A DNA stretch of 64,000 bases. Origin: Hawksworthiomyces lignivorus. Its lineage: Eukaryota > Ascomycota > Sordariomycetes > Ophiostomatales > Ophiostomataceae. The position numbers and the translations under genes were made by a program. The notes under the pieces were generated by a model. It was not told the origin of the DNA and did no database searches. It worked only from the letters and a program-made list of their open reading frames with translations. Shown here piece by piece: positions 11,564 through 21,099 of the stretch. Numbering within the stretch: the first letter of the stretch is position 1; the number at the start of each line of letters is the position of its first letter. The stretch covers positions 1-64,000 of the forward strand of contig NTMA01000139.1 in assembly GCA_002917075.1 (NCBI GenBank), written 5' to 3'.

Positions 11564-12284
11564 AGGAATTTGTAAGTTTGCCCTTGTATAACAAATATGT
11601 CCGTTGTATGTTAACACATTGTAAGTTCGGGATATTTTGGTGAGAAAAAAAAAGAAAATAAATTTTTTTCCTCCCTTTGTAAGGGTTTTTTTTTTGAAGT
11701 TTTCTCTGTTTTAATTTTATTTTTAATAAAAAATTTATGAAAAATTATTCAAATACTTCGTAGTTTGTTTCTGATGGATCTTAGCGCAGACTGTGAAAGA
11801 ACTGACACGACTACTTACTGGAGATCGAGCGAAGGCTACCGTGAAGCCTGCGCATACATTGCGACACGCACAGTGAAATTCTTGCTATTAACGAGTGTTC
11901 TTCTAGGGCTAAAAATACTCGGGTCCCACTCACTGACGAAATTAATCGGCAAATTTTAAGAAAATGAGAAAAACAATACCTACTGGTGTCACATATGGTC
12001 TACCTAGTGTACTGATGGTTCGGCATTTCGTCGGCCAAAGATTTCGTGCTTCTGTCTCTGCTTTTCTGCACTAATTGTTTATCAGGGCAACAGTTGTCTA
12101 CGGACGAAAGACGAGGCCCAGATTGCGGACCGGCGAAGAAACAAAACAACTGGCTACCGAAGGGCATTCTACAGTGAGCTCCTAGAGGCATTGCCCATAG
12201 CTATCAGCATCGACGGTCCACGCAGCATACGCCGAACTGACAACAGAAACCATACGTTCGCCGTCCTATCCCGTAGCGTGGACC
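11564..12284. other. 3' flank and promoter region, no gene seen
   Basis: A/T-rich low-complexity DNA at 11640-11760 follows the micro-exon gene. 11760-12284 has no convincing coding frame and serves as the upstream region of the 2EXR gene. Confidence 0.4.
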
Positions 12285-13151
12285 ATGACCTCCCACGCCA
12301 AAACCTCGAGGCTTGCACGGGCCCAGGCAGACCTCTCTGCACTAACCAACAAGCTGGCCAAAGCCCGCGACGACCTCCAGGAAAAGACAGACAAAGCCCA
12401 GAAAGCTAGCTCGCTCTACTACACCGTTTTGTGGGCCTATTTCGACATGGCGTCATGCAACATATACGCTTGTGAACTGGAGACCGCCGCCGCAAAGCTG
12501 GCCAAGACTTCCTCGCTCATCTGCAAGTCCGCGGCAAAGGAAAAAGCCCGCCACTCGGACTCCCCGACCGACCGCCAGACATGTTTCCGCGGCTTTCCAT
12601 CCCTGCCCCATGAACTCCAGCTCATGATCTGGGCGGCGGCGGCCCGGCCACCGCCCTGTGCGCACTACTTTGCCACGTTCGACCTCGCCCTCGCGCTCGA
12701 CGGCCGCGAGCCGGCTGCCCACTGCAAGGACGACAGGGGGCTGTGGACGGCGTGCCGGGCCTCCCGTGAGGTCGTCACGCGCGTCTACACGGAGCGGAAG
12801 GCCTATTTCAAGACGACGATTGCGAGCGGCGGCGGATGTCTGTCCGGCAGCAAACAGGTCGAGACGCAGCACCGCCGGCTGGCCCGGCTGAACAGGAGTG
12901 CTCGCTGTTTTCGGCGGCAGGTGCACAGACTGCGTGGTTTGGTTGCGCGTGCTTTGTCCGTCCTGGAGGGACGGCTGCGCGACAGCTACATTAGGCCCGA
13001 CTTACAACAGCGCCGCCTGGTGCCGGCCAACGAGGTCTGGGGGCCGGGCCCCTTTCGCATCTGGGAACCCGACTGCCCACTAGGGGCCCCTTTTGCGATC
13101 TTGGTCAGGCTCTGCGCAAACGTAGAGAGGGCCGATTTCTTTGATACGTGA
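12285..13151 (+). CDS. 2EXR (F-box-like) domain protein with N-terminal coiled coil
   Basis: A single intact frame of 288 codons starting MTSHAKTSRLARAQADLSAL. Residues about 5-95 are Ala/Lys/Leu-rich with heptad character, a likely coiled coil. Residues about 103-170 show FRGFPSLPHELQLMIWAAAA followed by REPAAHCKDDRGLWTACRAS and REVVTRVYTERK. This is the pattern of the fungal 2EXR family, which is F-box-like at its start (LP.EL...IW). F-box-like proteins usually recruit substrates to ubiquitin ligases, but no partner is known for most 2EXR proteins. GC content is clearly higher than in the flanks. A dead paralogue lies at 8795-9420. It ends with Asp-Thr and TGA at 13151. Confidence 0.8.
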   Translation: MTSHAKTSRLARAQADLSALTNKLAKARDDLQEKTDKAQKASSLYYTVLWAYFDMASCNIYACELETAAAKLAKTSSLICKSAAKEKARHSDSPTDRQTCFRGFPSLPHELQLMIWAAAARPPPCAHYFATFDLALALDGREPAAHCKDDRGLWTACRASREVVTRVYTERKAYFKTTIASGGGCLSGSKQVETQHRRLARLNRSARCFRRQVHRLRGLVARALSVLEGRLRDSYIRPDLQQRRLVPANEVWGPGPFRIWEPDCPLGAPFAILVRLCANVERADFFDT

Positions 13152-13377
13152 TGGAGAGTTGTTTTCTTGTGCAGCGCGGACAGAGCAAGCGAGAAAAGAG
13201 ACGCCGGGTGCATCGTCGAAATGAAGGTGAAAATTTAAAATCGAAACAAGGCAAGAAAGAGCCCAAGACCGGCTGATGGCAGCATGGAAAAAACAAGGTA
13301 CGACCGCAAATTTCTGCAGCGTCTTCGTACGGCGGCGGAGCGGAGACTTTCTCGTATTTGCTCTGCGTGTTTGACAC
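13105..13377 (-). CDS. Possible small protein with PPPY motif (uncertain)
   Basis: A minus-strand frame of 90 codons starts MSNTQSKYEKVSAPPPYEDA. The opening looks like a genuine small fungal protein: a hydrophilic start and a PPPY motif, the ligand type of WW domains. The rest (Cys- and Arg-rich) looks like read-through of an intron or non-coding DNA. It overlaps the 3' end of the plus-strand 2EXR gene. There is no recognisable family. Confidence 0.25.
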   Translation of the reverse strand: MSNTQSKYEKVSAPPPYEDAAEICGRTLFFPCCHQPVLGSFLPCFDFKFSPSFRRCTRRLFSRLLCPRCTRKQLSITYQRNRPSLRLRRA

Positions 13378-13639
13378 AGCTGGATCGCGGAGGGGGAAAA
13401 AAGAGAGACTTCGGGAGAAGAAGAGCCTACAATGGGTGCGGTTTTGTTACCATGGCCGACCACACTGCCGTAAAGCGAAATCAGAGCAATTGGCACCGTA
13501 AAATGGCGCGGCCAAGCACGCGAAGAGGTCACAAAGGCAACCGAGCCGCTCGACCTCGAACTTGGTCAGCTTGGGGAAATCGTGCACCCCAGAAGTGCAG
13601 AAATATAGGCCGAACATGACCTGTGTATTTTCTTGATAT

Positions 13640-13950
13640 TTGTTTACTTTTCTCTGTAAGTCTGGAGCTGCTGTTGTGCCCTCCAGAACTGGCGGTCACC
13701 CCGATTAGGAAATATGGGGCGAATCCTTTTCTTTTTATTGGCTGCAGTCTTTTTGGCCTCCTCAACGACCACATATAAATACAGCACTCCTTTTCGTTGT
13801 CTCTCTCTTGTACTCTTAACTTTTTTATCTTCCTGTTCTTCTCCTTTTTTTTTCTTTTCAATTTCAATTTCTTCTCTCCTCTGCGGCAGTGCTTTGGCTA
13901 TTGCATTGAATCCCCTGGCTCCACTCCTTCTTCTCGTTAAAATGCCTCGC
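13640..13950 (+). repeat. TATA-containing repeat, copy 3 (promoter- or LTR-like)
   Basis: Direct-orientation partner of the copy at 7262-7620, 6.4 kb away. It has the same order of blocks, including CACATATAAATACAGC and the CT-rich tract ending TTAAAATG (ATG at 13942). Here the frame after the ATG reads MPRSYALPCLSFIVSLSRF for 37 codons before it is cut by the solo LTR at 14053. The 6.4-kb segment between the two copies contains the 2EXR pair and the micro-exon gene. Confidence 0.6.
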
Positions 13951-14052
13951 AGCTATGCCTTGCCTTGCCTTTCTTTCATTGTGTCCCTTTCACGTTTTTC
14001 CCGTCTTCATTCTTTGCAATACTCAAATATGTTCCTTGTTTTTATTCTATTC

Positions 14053-14215
14053 TGTCACGGGCCGAAGGCCCGGGATATAGCCTGGCTGTGCCTAGGCCTC
14101 ATAAGCGGGAATTGACGAGATAACACTGTCGTGTTATTTCGTATGTATCTTTCGGTGCAACGATTAAAAGTGTCAATCCCTCACTTGAGCGGTCTTCATT
14201 GCCTGGACCGTTACA
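14053..14215. repeat. Solo LTR, 163 bp, with 5-bp target-site duplication
   Basis: The element starts TGTCACGGGCCGAAGGCCCG and ends GGACCGTTACA, so it has TG...CA ends. It is flanked on both sides by TATTC (14048-14052 and 14216-14220), a 5-bp duplication typical of LTR retrotransposon insertion. No internal region is present, so it is a solo LTR left by recombination. It interrupts the frame that follows repeat copy 3. Confidence 0.85.
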
Positions 14216-14737
14216 TATTCTACTCAACGTATGCTACTGCTATGAACATATGAACCGCGCTCTTGTTTATCTCGAAGCAAAACGTCCTCAGAAGATTCTC
14301 GACCTAAGTGGGTATAATATGCTCGGTAACAACATGGCCTCCATCCCTTCGCCTGGTCTTTTACTTGGCATACCCAACATTTTCGTCAGCATTTTTTCCA
14401 TTCCAGTCGGACCGATTGTCAATACTCCTATGTCAAATCCTATAGAAGACAGACAGTGCCAAGAGGTATGTCTCTGATTTGCCGACGGCTTTAGACTAAT
14501 TTCTAAAGCGCTAATACAAGCTGCATCGTGTAGGGGGTAGGAGGCATTAAAGGGTTCTGGCCTATCCTCGCGGAGAAGATAGAATTAGGAACGAGGCAGG
14601 TCTTAGGATGACGTGGCCTTGCTCGGGCGTCTCTGTTGGCTGAAGAGTGCTTCGAGGCAAGCATATTAGCGATGGATTCATATCCCTGCGATATGTCGAA
14701 CATATCATAGCCTCTTTCGAGGAATAGCGAAGCACCT
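14216..14737. other. No recognisable gene between solo LTRs
   Basis: Short frames on both strands (for example 14503-14757 minus, MPADPLQGASLFLERGYDMF) have no recognisable domain. Probably remnants of older elements. Confidence 0.35.
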
Positions 14738-15000
14738 TGTAAGGGGTCTGCTGGCAATGGGCACAGGAGAGCCCTGAGGCAATAGTATACGCCTAGATTA
14801 ACGAAAGACTAAAGATACAGAAGAAAGGAGACTCTCCTTCGATTCCCAGGAGCAAAGCTCCTGGTTGAAATAGGAGGCGTCAGAGACAAGTGGGCCGGTG
14901 GGCCGGTAGGTCGCCCTCCCCAGCCTCCCCGCTAAGTTTGTCAGTCTGATCTCTGGCCCTGGGCTCGCCCTGGGTCGCTCAAGGGGCCTTGCCCATTACA
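14738..15000. repeat. Solo LTR-like repeat, family B copy 1 (263 bp)
   Basis: Starts TGTAAGGGGTCTGCTGGC and ends GCCTTGCCCATTACA. It aligns over its whole length with the copy at 16141-16401 (shared blocks include CTCTCCTTCGATT, GTGGGCCGGTGGG and GGCCCTGGGCTCGCCCTGGG). The flanks (CACCT and GGTAC) do not match, so no target-site duplication is visible here. Confidence 0.7.
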
Positions 15001-16135
15001 GGTACCTAGCTGACGGGTTCAAGGGATGTCCACATATTCTCAAAGACTATCACGACAATAATCCGGAAATGCCAGAGCCGCCTATGAGACTTGCTCAGTG
15101 GCTTCAAGCTTGCAAAGAGGGCAGAGAAGCTCCTCGCCATTCAAATGACAATAAGCCTGGAAGGGTTAATCTTCATTGAGGTTTATTATAATGCATCGTC
15201 GAAGTGGATTGTTTCCAAACTGTATGTTCGAAATATTCAACTTTCCGAAAAGGGCTATAGAGCTTTCTTGTTCGGTTTGGTGCCATAGTGAAATCCACTG
15301 AAAGAAGACGTGATGGGGGGAGAAGGGCTTGTAGAGCGGAAGAATAGCCCTTTCAGTGGTTTTTGGAGCTCTTGTAAAATGGAGGAATTATTTCATGTCA
15401 GATTGCGAATTGTTAAGGTGACAATGTGCAAATAACTCGTTAATATTGTATATACCACACTGTGGAGCCCCTCACTAAAGGCAGCCAAGTGTGTTTGGTT
15501 TTGACTTCTCTTCCCTTTTGTGCAGAAGCTGCAGAATTGATTAGTCGTGCTGCCTAAAGTGTGGACCAGAGAATGCGAAATCCAAATGAAGTACCACAGC
15601 ATACTGATTCGTCGACAAAGTACCCTACGAGCATACTTAGAGGTAGATATCCAGCCTTCAACAGACTTCTCTAAGCTGACTGTCACATATACCGGCGCCT
15701 ATGCTAGCTGAATGACCCAACAGCTACGGATTCAGTCGATGACGGCCGACGATCAGGACGGCATGCCAACTCAGTTCGAAGTGGTTAAGGAATATCCTCC
15801 GCGTGGCATTTTCCGGCAATATCGACTTACTAAGGCCACAACCTTTACCTGCAGTCGCTGTAGCTAGCAGAAGACATCGAAGCTGGTGATTACGAACCAC
15901 GAGAAATGGGATACTCTCTTGTGTAATGGCTGCTATGGTTGGCTACTCTCTAATCCATCGGAGGCGGGAAAATAGGATGGCAATTCATAACATATAGTAG
16001 ACACTAGAGCCCCAAGTCGCCTTATCCCGTAGTCTTGAAAAAGCGGCCTCGGACACTTAGTGCTTTAGACGGTCATTAATTCCGAAGTAAATAAGCATTC
16101 CTTGCAACCTAGAGTGCATTTGCAGCATGTCGAAG
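15001..16135. other. Degenerate DNA with one zinc-ribbon-like relic
   Basis: No intact gene. The only recognisable piece is the relic annotated at 15712-15975. The rest holds short, unconvincing frames. Confidence 0.4.
15712..15975 (+). pseudogene. Relic of a CxxC...CNGCYG zinc-ribbon-like protein
   Basis: The plus strand reads ...TFTCSRCS*QKTSKLVITN and then EKWDTLLCNGCYGWLLS. The CSRC and CNGC pairs, about 20 residues apart, look like one zinc site. A TAG interrupts between them and no start is present. It resembles short uncharacterised proteins found in many copies in mould genomes. Dead as it stands. Confidence 0.45.
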
Positions 16136-16140
16136 GCATG

Positions 16141-16401
16141 TGTAAGGGTTCAGCTGGCGGGAGCTCAGAGAAGCCCTAAGGCAAAGGTATAGGCCTGATT
16201 AATCGAAAGACTAAAGATGCTAAAAGAGAAAGGCTCTCCTTCGATTGCCAAAAGCGAAGCTCCTGGCTGAAATAAGGGGCCTGTCAGGGGCTAGTGGGCC
16301 GGTGGGTTGCCCGGTCGACTGCCCGCCCCGGTCCGTCCTGCTGGCCTGCTCCTTGGCCCTGGGCTCGCCCTGGGCCGCCTGCAGGGCCTTGGCCCATTAC
16401 A
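16141..16401. repeat. Solo LTR, family B copy 2 (261 bp) with 5-bp target-site duplication
   Basis: Starts TGTAAGGGTTCAGCTGGC and ends CCTTGGCCCATTACA. It is flanked by GCATG on both sides (16136-16140 and 16402-16406). Same family and orientation as the copy at 14738-15000, 1.4 kb upstream. The end sequence CCTTGCCCATTACA also closes the repeat copy near 33.7 kb. Confidence 0.85.
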
Positions 16402-16926
16402 GCATGGGGTCGGAACGATGGGACAAGCCGTTTCCTAGCAGTATACCAGATGCCATGAAAAGACTTTTATTGGGCGAACTATCATGCGATTCGGCACAAA
16501 GAACCTTGAAAGGCGGCCAGGCGGCCGGTTTTCACGCCCGATGATTCGTAGTGCTTCTCTATTTGACAACACATCGTTATAGCGGCATGTACTTATGGCT
16601 GTTATCACCTTTGCACTGGAATGGCTATTTAAGCTGGTCGCCCCGTCCGTGCCGGACATGGCAAGTTCTTTTCTATTAGTATACAGTTTTTTAACATAAG
16701 TATTGTGCACGAGTATTCTACGCTCATCAGAGGCATGATTAGGGCTCCTGATATATCAGCGCCCCCTTTTTACCAGAGCAGCGCTCCCCCCTGTAAATCC
16801 TCAACTTCTAATTGGCTGAAATTCGCGTATTATTTTGATTGCTCAATTAGGCAAAACGCGATACATTTAAACTATCGTGAGATTCTAAACAACACTCCGT
16901 AAATTACACCACAAATTATACCCAAA

Positions 16927-17917
16927 ATGGCCTCCCCGTCACCGAGCTTCATCCAGTCGACTTTGAGCCTGCTCCCGTTGAATTTGATCCTCCTCCTGAA
17001 CTCACGTACTATTCACCCGTGGGGCTGAGCACGCCATTTGACGCGGGCCAGTGCTTCTTATACTTTTCCGTGAAGAAGGTCCAGGCCAGCGTGGTGGCCG
17101 GGGTGTACACGGAAGAGGTACTCGGCGAATACACGTTCGCCGAGCAGAACGGCTCCGCCGTGGCGCCCGTCGTCGCCGGCGGGACGTCATACTAGATCGC
17201 GAACCCATACACAGAGCTGCCCCTCGTGTACCGGGCGCCGTTCGCCGGCGGCGCGCCGAACCACAACGACACCTTTGTCGTGCCGTACTTTGCCCTCTAC
17301 ATGTTGACGCGCCTGTTCACGGCGTCCGACTTCCTCAACGGCGAGATCTACACCGGATACTCCAACGGCCTCTCGGGCCCCGACGTCCCGCTCATGCTCT
17401 TCCAGACGAGCAACTTCACCAAGGCCATGCTCAACCTGGCCACGTATGTGACCAGCGCGATGCGCGCCAACGGCTCCGCCACCACCCTAGGCAACACATC
17501 GGTCGCCGCCCCAGCCCGCGCCATCTAGGGCACCATGTGGGTGCAGCAGCAGTTCGTTGTCGTGCGCTGGGGCTGGCTGGCATTGCCGGCCACGCTGCTC
17601 CTCCTCGCCGCCGCGGCCTCGGCTCATGGCAGTTCAGCCGGCTGACGCTCCTCTTCCACGGCCGCTGGAGCGATGAGGCGTGGGAGCTGGTCCGTAGTAG
17701 AGTAGACGCAGGCGCCCTAGACACTGCTGAGGCTATACAGAAGGCCGCGGAATCCCTGCGCGCGCATATTGCGCCCGGAGGGCATCTGACGATCGAATTG
17801 CACCTGGCCAAGGTCGCCACCAGATTGTCCCCCGAGAAAGCCTCAAGGGTGTCCATGGATTCGTGTCTTCAGACTGACGAAGGCAGCGCCGGCAGAGGCG
17901 TTCGTATTGGGAATTAG
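16927..17917 (+). pseudogene. DUF3176 membrane protein pseudogene (C-terminal part)
   Basis: One frame reads LTYYSPVGLSTPFDAGQCFL, later EIYTGYSNGLSGPDVPLMLF, then FTKAMLNLATYVTSAMRANG and VQQQFVVVRWGWLALPATLL. The repeated membrane-proximal order (N-glycosylated loop, then AMRANGS, then V.V.WGWL.LP with a membrane segment) is that of the DUF3176 family of mould plasma-membrane proteins. It is cut by a TAG after GGTSY (from CAG) and a TAG after APARAI (from TGG). Both are CpA-to-TpA changes as made by RIP. The tail (LTLLFHGRWSDEAWELVRSR) is in another frame. High GC compared with its flanks. Function of the family unknown. Confidence 0.65.
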
Positions 17918-18633
17918 AATCATCGTAGTTTGGCCATAAACTTGACTTCAGTTTGCCTCTCTAGTTTGCCGAGGAAACAATATCGATACCAGGATTGGAT
18001 GGCGTTGGAAATGATGCCTACAAATTAGCATATCCTATGGTAGGCTAGGTTTCCGGAGAGGACAGGATGTCTGCTCCGCCAGGGAATTGGAATATTAATC
18101 AATCACCTTCAGACATCAATCTGGTGTAGCACAGCCGCGTACAACTAATTTTCAATGACCCTGGCCAGGCCATTGTGATATCTACATTCCAATCGTCTTC
18201 ACGTATCCCTCGTAGTCCTGCAGGCACCTTTTCCCTTGCAAATATACAGCCAATGTCAGGCTGTTTCGGGAGCCTTGTTCGTGAAATAGCAGATACATCC
18301 CATCCACGCCAGTAAACCAATGCCCCCTACTTCTATATCTCAGTAATTAGTTGTTCATTACGCCCAGGACTCTAATACTCCTAGCAGAAAGTTGCGCCCA
18401 GCTCGTACGGTAACTAAGCGGTGCGTGAAAGTGCAGCGAACTGAGAAACTCGAGGTTTCGGCACGCTTCAGTTAAATCCGTATCCGGTTTACATTGCCCC
18501 CGTTGAGTCCTCACGTAATCGCCGTGCCGAATGTTTGATAGGGTTGTATGCAGCGCGTTAGAGTCCAGAGCCTTCATAGCCAGCGCTGAAGACTCCAGGT
18601 GCTCGAGGGCACGGGGTATCCTCCATGCTGATC
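17918..18633. other. No recognisable gene
   Basis: Intergenic DNA between two pseudogenes. Short minus-strand frames (18099-18320, 18347-18530) show no domain. Confidence 0.4.
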
Positions 18634-20008
18634 TCATGGCGCCGTTCGCATCTTCTTTTGCATGGCCGCCTCGATCCGCGCGCCCGCCGCCCCAAATTCC
18701 CTCTTCGCGTCCGCCTGTGCCGGTCCGGTGCGCGGCCGCCCTCTCTGGTGATGCCTGGGCTGCCTCGTCGCCAGATCGACCATCTGACCCGGATCGGCCG
18801 CAGACCAGTAGCCGGTGCCGCCGGCGCGCGCAATGCTCTCGTGGGCCCGCCACGAGGCCACAAACCCGTCGTCGACCTCGTGCACCTCGGCCGCATACGG
18901 TAGCTGGCGGAACGGCGCGCGGAACAGCGACATGGCGTCGAGCCGGGCCTTGTCCCACAAGACATAGCCCCACCGGCGCAGGCCGGCACAGTCGCGCCGG
19001 TACGCCTCCACGTGCGGAGCGCAGCGGGCGTAGGCCCACTCCCACGTGTCTTAAGGCCCAGGGTCGCTGTCCCGGTCGGGCACACGCGGCGTCCCGGGTG
19101 CCTGCTGCTGCCGCTGCACCGAGCTGTAGCGCCCAAGGGCCTGGTAGAGAAAATCGTAGTTTCGGTCTGGGCCGCGAAACCGGTAAAGGAGTTTGTGGCG
19201 CTCAGCGTACGTCTTGGCGGCGGCAACCCGGTAGACCGCGGCAAGCCCCGCGGCCATGATGGCCTGGACTTCGTGGGACGCATAGTTGAGCGCCGGCTCG
19301 ACTTCGATGCTGCCCCACACGATGTCGTGCGACGCGATGTCGTCGTATGCTGCATTGAGCGGTTAGCCTGGCGCGAAACAGCAAAAGAAAGCCGCGCACG
19401 TACCTGGCTGTATCTGGTGGAAGAGGAAGTCGTGTATGCAGCCCAGCTGCTCTACCTCCCAGGGTGCGAGCGTGGCAAAGAAAGAATCGGTCGTTTCCAG
19501 CGTGCCCCCTTCTCCCGCTGCGCTCCCAGCGAGATTTCGAAACGTCTCAAAGCGTTAGAACGCGCGCTCGATGCGGACGCGCTCGCTCTGGCTCGGGAGG
19601 GGCGACCGGGTCTGGATCGCGGGCCGCATGTCGGTGACAGACTGGACATAGAGTCGGGCAAATGCCTTGACTGCGACGCTGAGCCTCGCGATGGAGGAAA
19701 ACTTGGTCCGCTGTGAGCAAATGAGGGGCTTGCGTCGGCTCGACGAGAAATGCCTTCCAGCCATCGCGCGTTGATCCTGTGCTCTCAACCGATGCAAGCG
19801 CGTCTGGTATCACGTCGACGCCTACATGGTTGGCCAGAACTCTGGATAGAATTGCACCCTTTGCGTTTGTGAACGCGTCGTGGAGGGTGCGTGAGGCCAA
19901 GCTGGCCGAGGAGAGGGATGGGAGATCGTCGATCGCGGAAAAGATTTCGCCAAGCAGGAGCCCTCTTGGATGCGTTGTGCGCGTTGCAGACGCCTGGAGA
20001 CTGGTCAT
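18634..20008 (-). pseudogene. F-box-like fungal protein gene, disrupted
   Basis: Begins MTSLQASATRTTHPRGLLLG with an F-box-like opening (EIFSAIDDLPSLSSASLASR). The frame shifts near 19702-19710, where a run of four T in CAAGTTTTCC seems one base too long. The protein then continues SSIARLSVAVKAFARLYVQS to RVRIERAF, meets TAA at 19555-19557, and resumes RFETFRNLAGS and ..APWEVEQLGCIHDFLFHQ. A later part reads ALNYASHEVQAIMAAGLAAV and AKTYAERHKLLYRF, meets a second TAA near 19051, and ends DTWEWAYARCAPHVEAYRRD to RRWGYVLWDKARLDA. This order matches a large uncharacterised family in moulds. Three independent lesions make it a pseudogene. Confidence 0.6.
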
Positions 20009-20054
20009 GGATTAAAAAATAATAAATCATAAAAATAGGAAGAATAGAGACCAA

Positions 20055-20076
20055 CCCCCCCCCCCCCCCCCCCCCC
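20055..20076. repeat. Poly-C tract (22 C)
   Basis: Uninterrupted C run upstream of the F-box-like pseudogene. Homopolymers of this length are prone to length errors in sequencing. Confidence 0.95.
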
Positions 20077-21099
20077 TAAGCAAAAAAAAGAATCGAGAAT
20101 GTCGTATGCCAGCCGAAGGCGTAACACCAAATCCAAAATTCCCAGGTAGCCCACACTATGACGGCGCTCACCCGCGTCACCTACACGGTGCTCTAGGCAT
20201 CCAATCAGTCGAAGGGCCTCGTCCTCTGCAGCCATCCATCGCCCTGTATCTCTCCCACGCAACCCAATATTTTCATTCGGGTCTATCATAGATCATTTCC
20301 ATTCTCCTTTTTCTCTGCACTTTGCATGTATTTCAGCAGGGCAAGCTTAATAGACGCCGATGATTTGTTCAGGACCACCCGTGAGGAAGCTAGGGCGGTT
20401 AATGTCACGCCTGCACCCTGTGGCAGCAAAAAGATTGGAGGAAAAGCACTGAAAACTGCAGCACACAAAAACAGGAACACAATAATTAGGGCATCGAAAT
20501 AACCATTTTTTACTCCTGTTCTCCGTGACTGGTGGACCTAGGTATGGCACCCAATCAGGCCAGAACCTGATTCAAAAAAGCCTGACACCTACTTGTACTT
20601 TATCTTTCACGTCCGGAGTAAGCCCCAATTCAAAGATGCATATCTGACACGAGAGGACTTCACCGCCTCGCCCCTTAATTTGCACGTTTGGCAGATCCGA
20701 TACCATTGGCTGAAGGGTCACAATCAGGCGCCTTACTGTCCTTAATTATTACGACAATAGCTAGCGTCGAGTCAAAGCCACAAAGACAATCCCAACCCCA
20801 CGCTAAGTTTTCGGCTTGCAGGCTACCGCTAAATGGCCGCGAACAGAAATAAGCAAGGGAGCTATGGTCGAACCCGACCGCGGAAACGTAAACGATAAGG
20901 GAGGAAAGATTTGCATGGGCCGCCAACCGTCCAGGTACGAATCCACAGCTGAACGCCTCCATGGTGGAGAAGAGCGGCTGTTCATCATATTTTAGTATAT
21001 ATATGCCCTGGCATAATGCTTTCACGCTCGCCTTCCCCGACTTTGCTATAGGACGGCAATTCCAAACTGCATTCGAATGTAGAGCAAACTGTGCCCAGC
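20077..21099. other. No recognisable gene; upstream region of the STAND gene
   Basis: Short frames only. The last part serves as promoter of the gene starting at 21100; ATATATATG lies near 20998-21006. Confidence 0.4.

Noticed and set aside
14738..16401. The two family B LTRs as ends of one 1.66-kb LTR element
   Set aside because: The second copy has its own 5-bp duplication (GCATG) and the outer flanks do not match, so they are separate insertions.
17051..17917. 288-codon plus-strand frame rich in Arg and His
   Set aside because: Mostly the wrong frame of the DUF3176 pseudogene; only its last part (LTLLFHGRWSDEAW) is real protein sequence.
18531..19716. Long plus-strand frames over the F-box-like pseudogene
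   Set aside because: Arg/Pro-rich antisense shadows of GC-rich coding DNA on the other strand.
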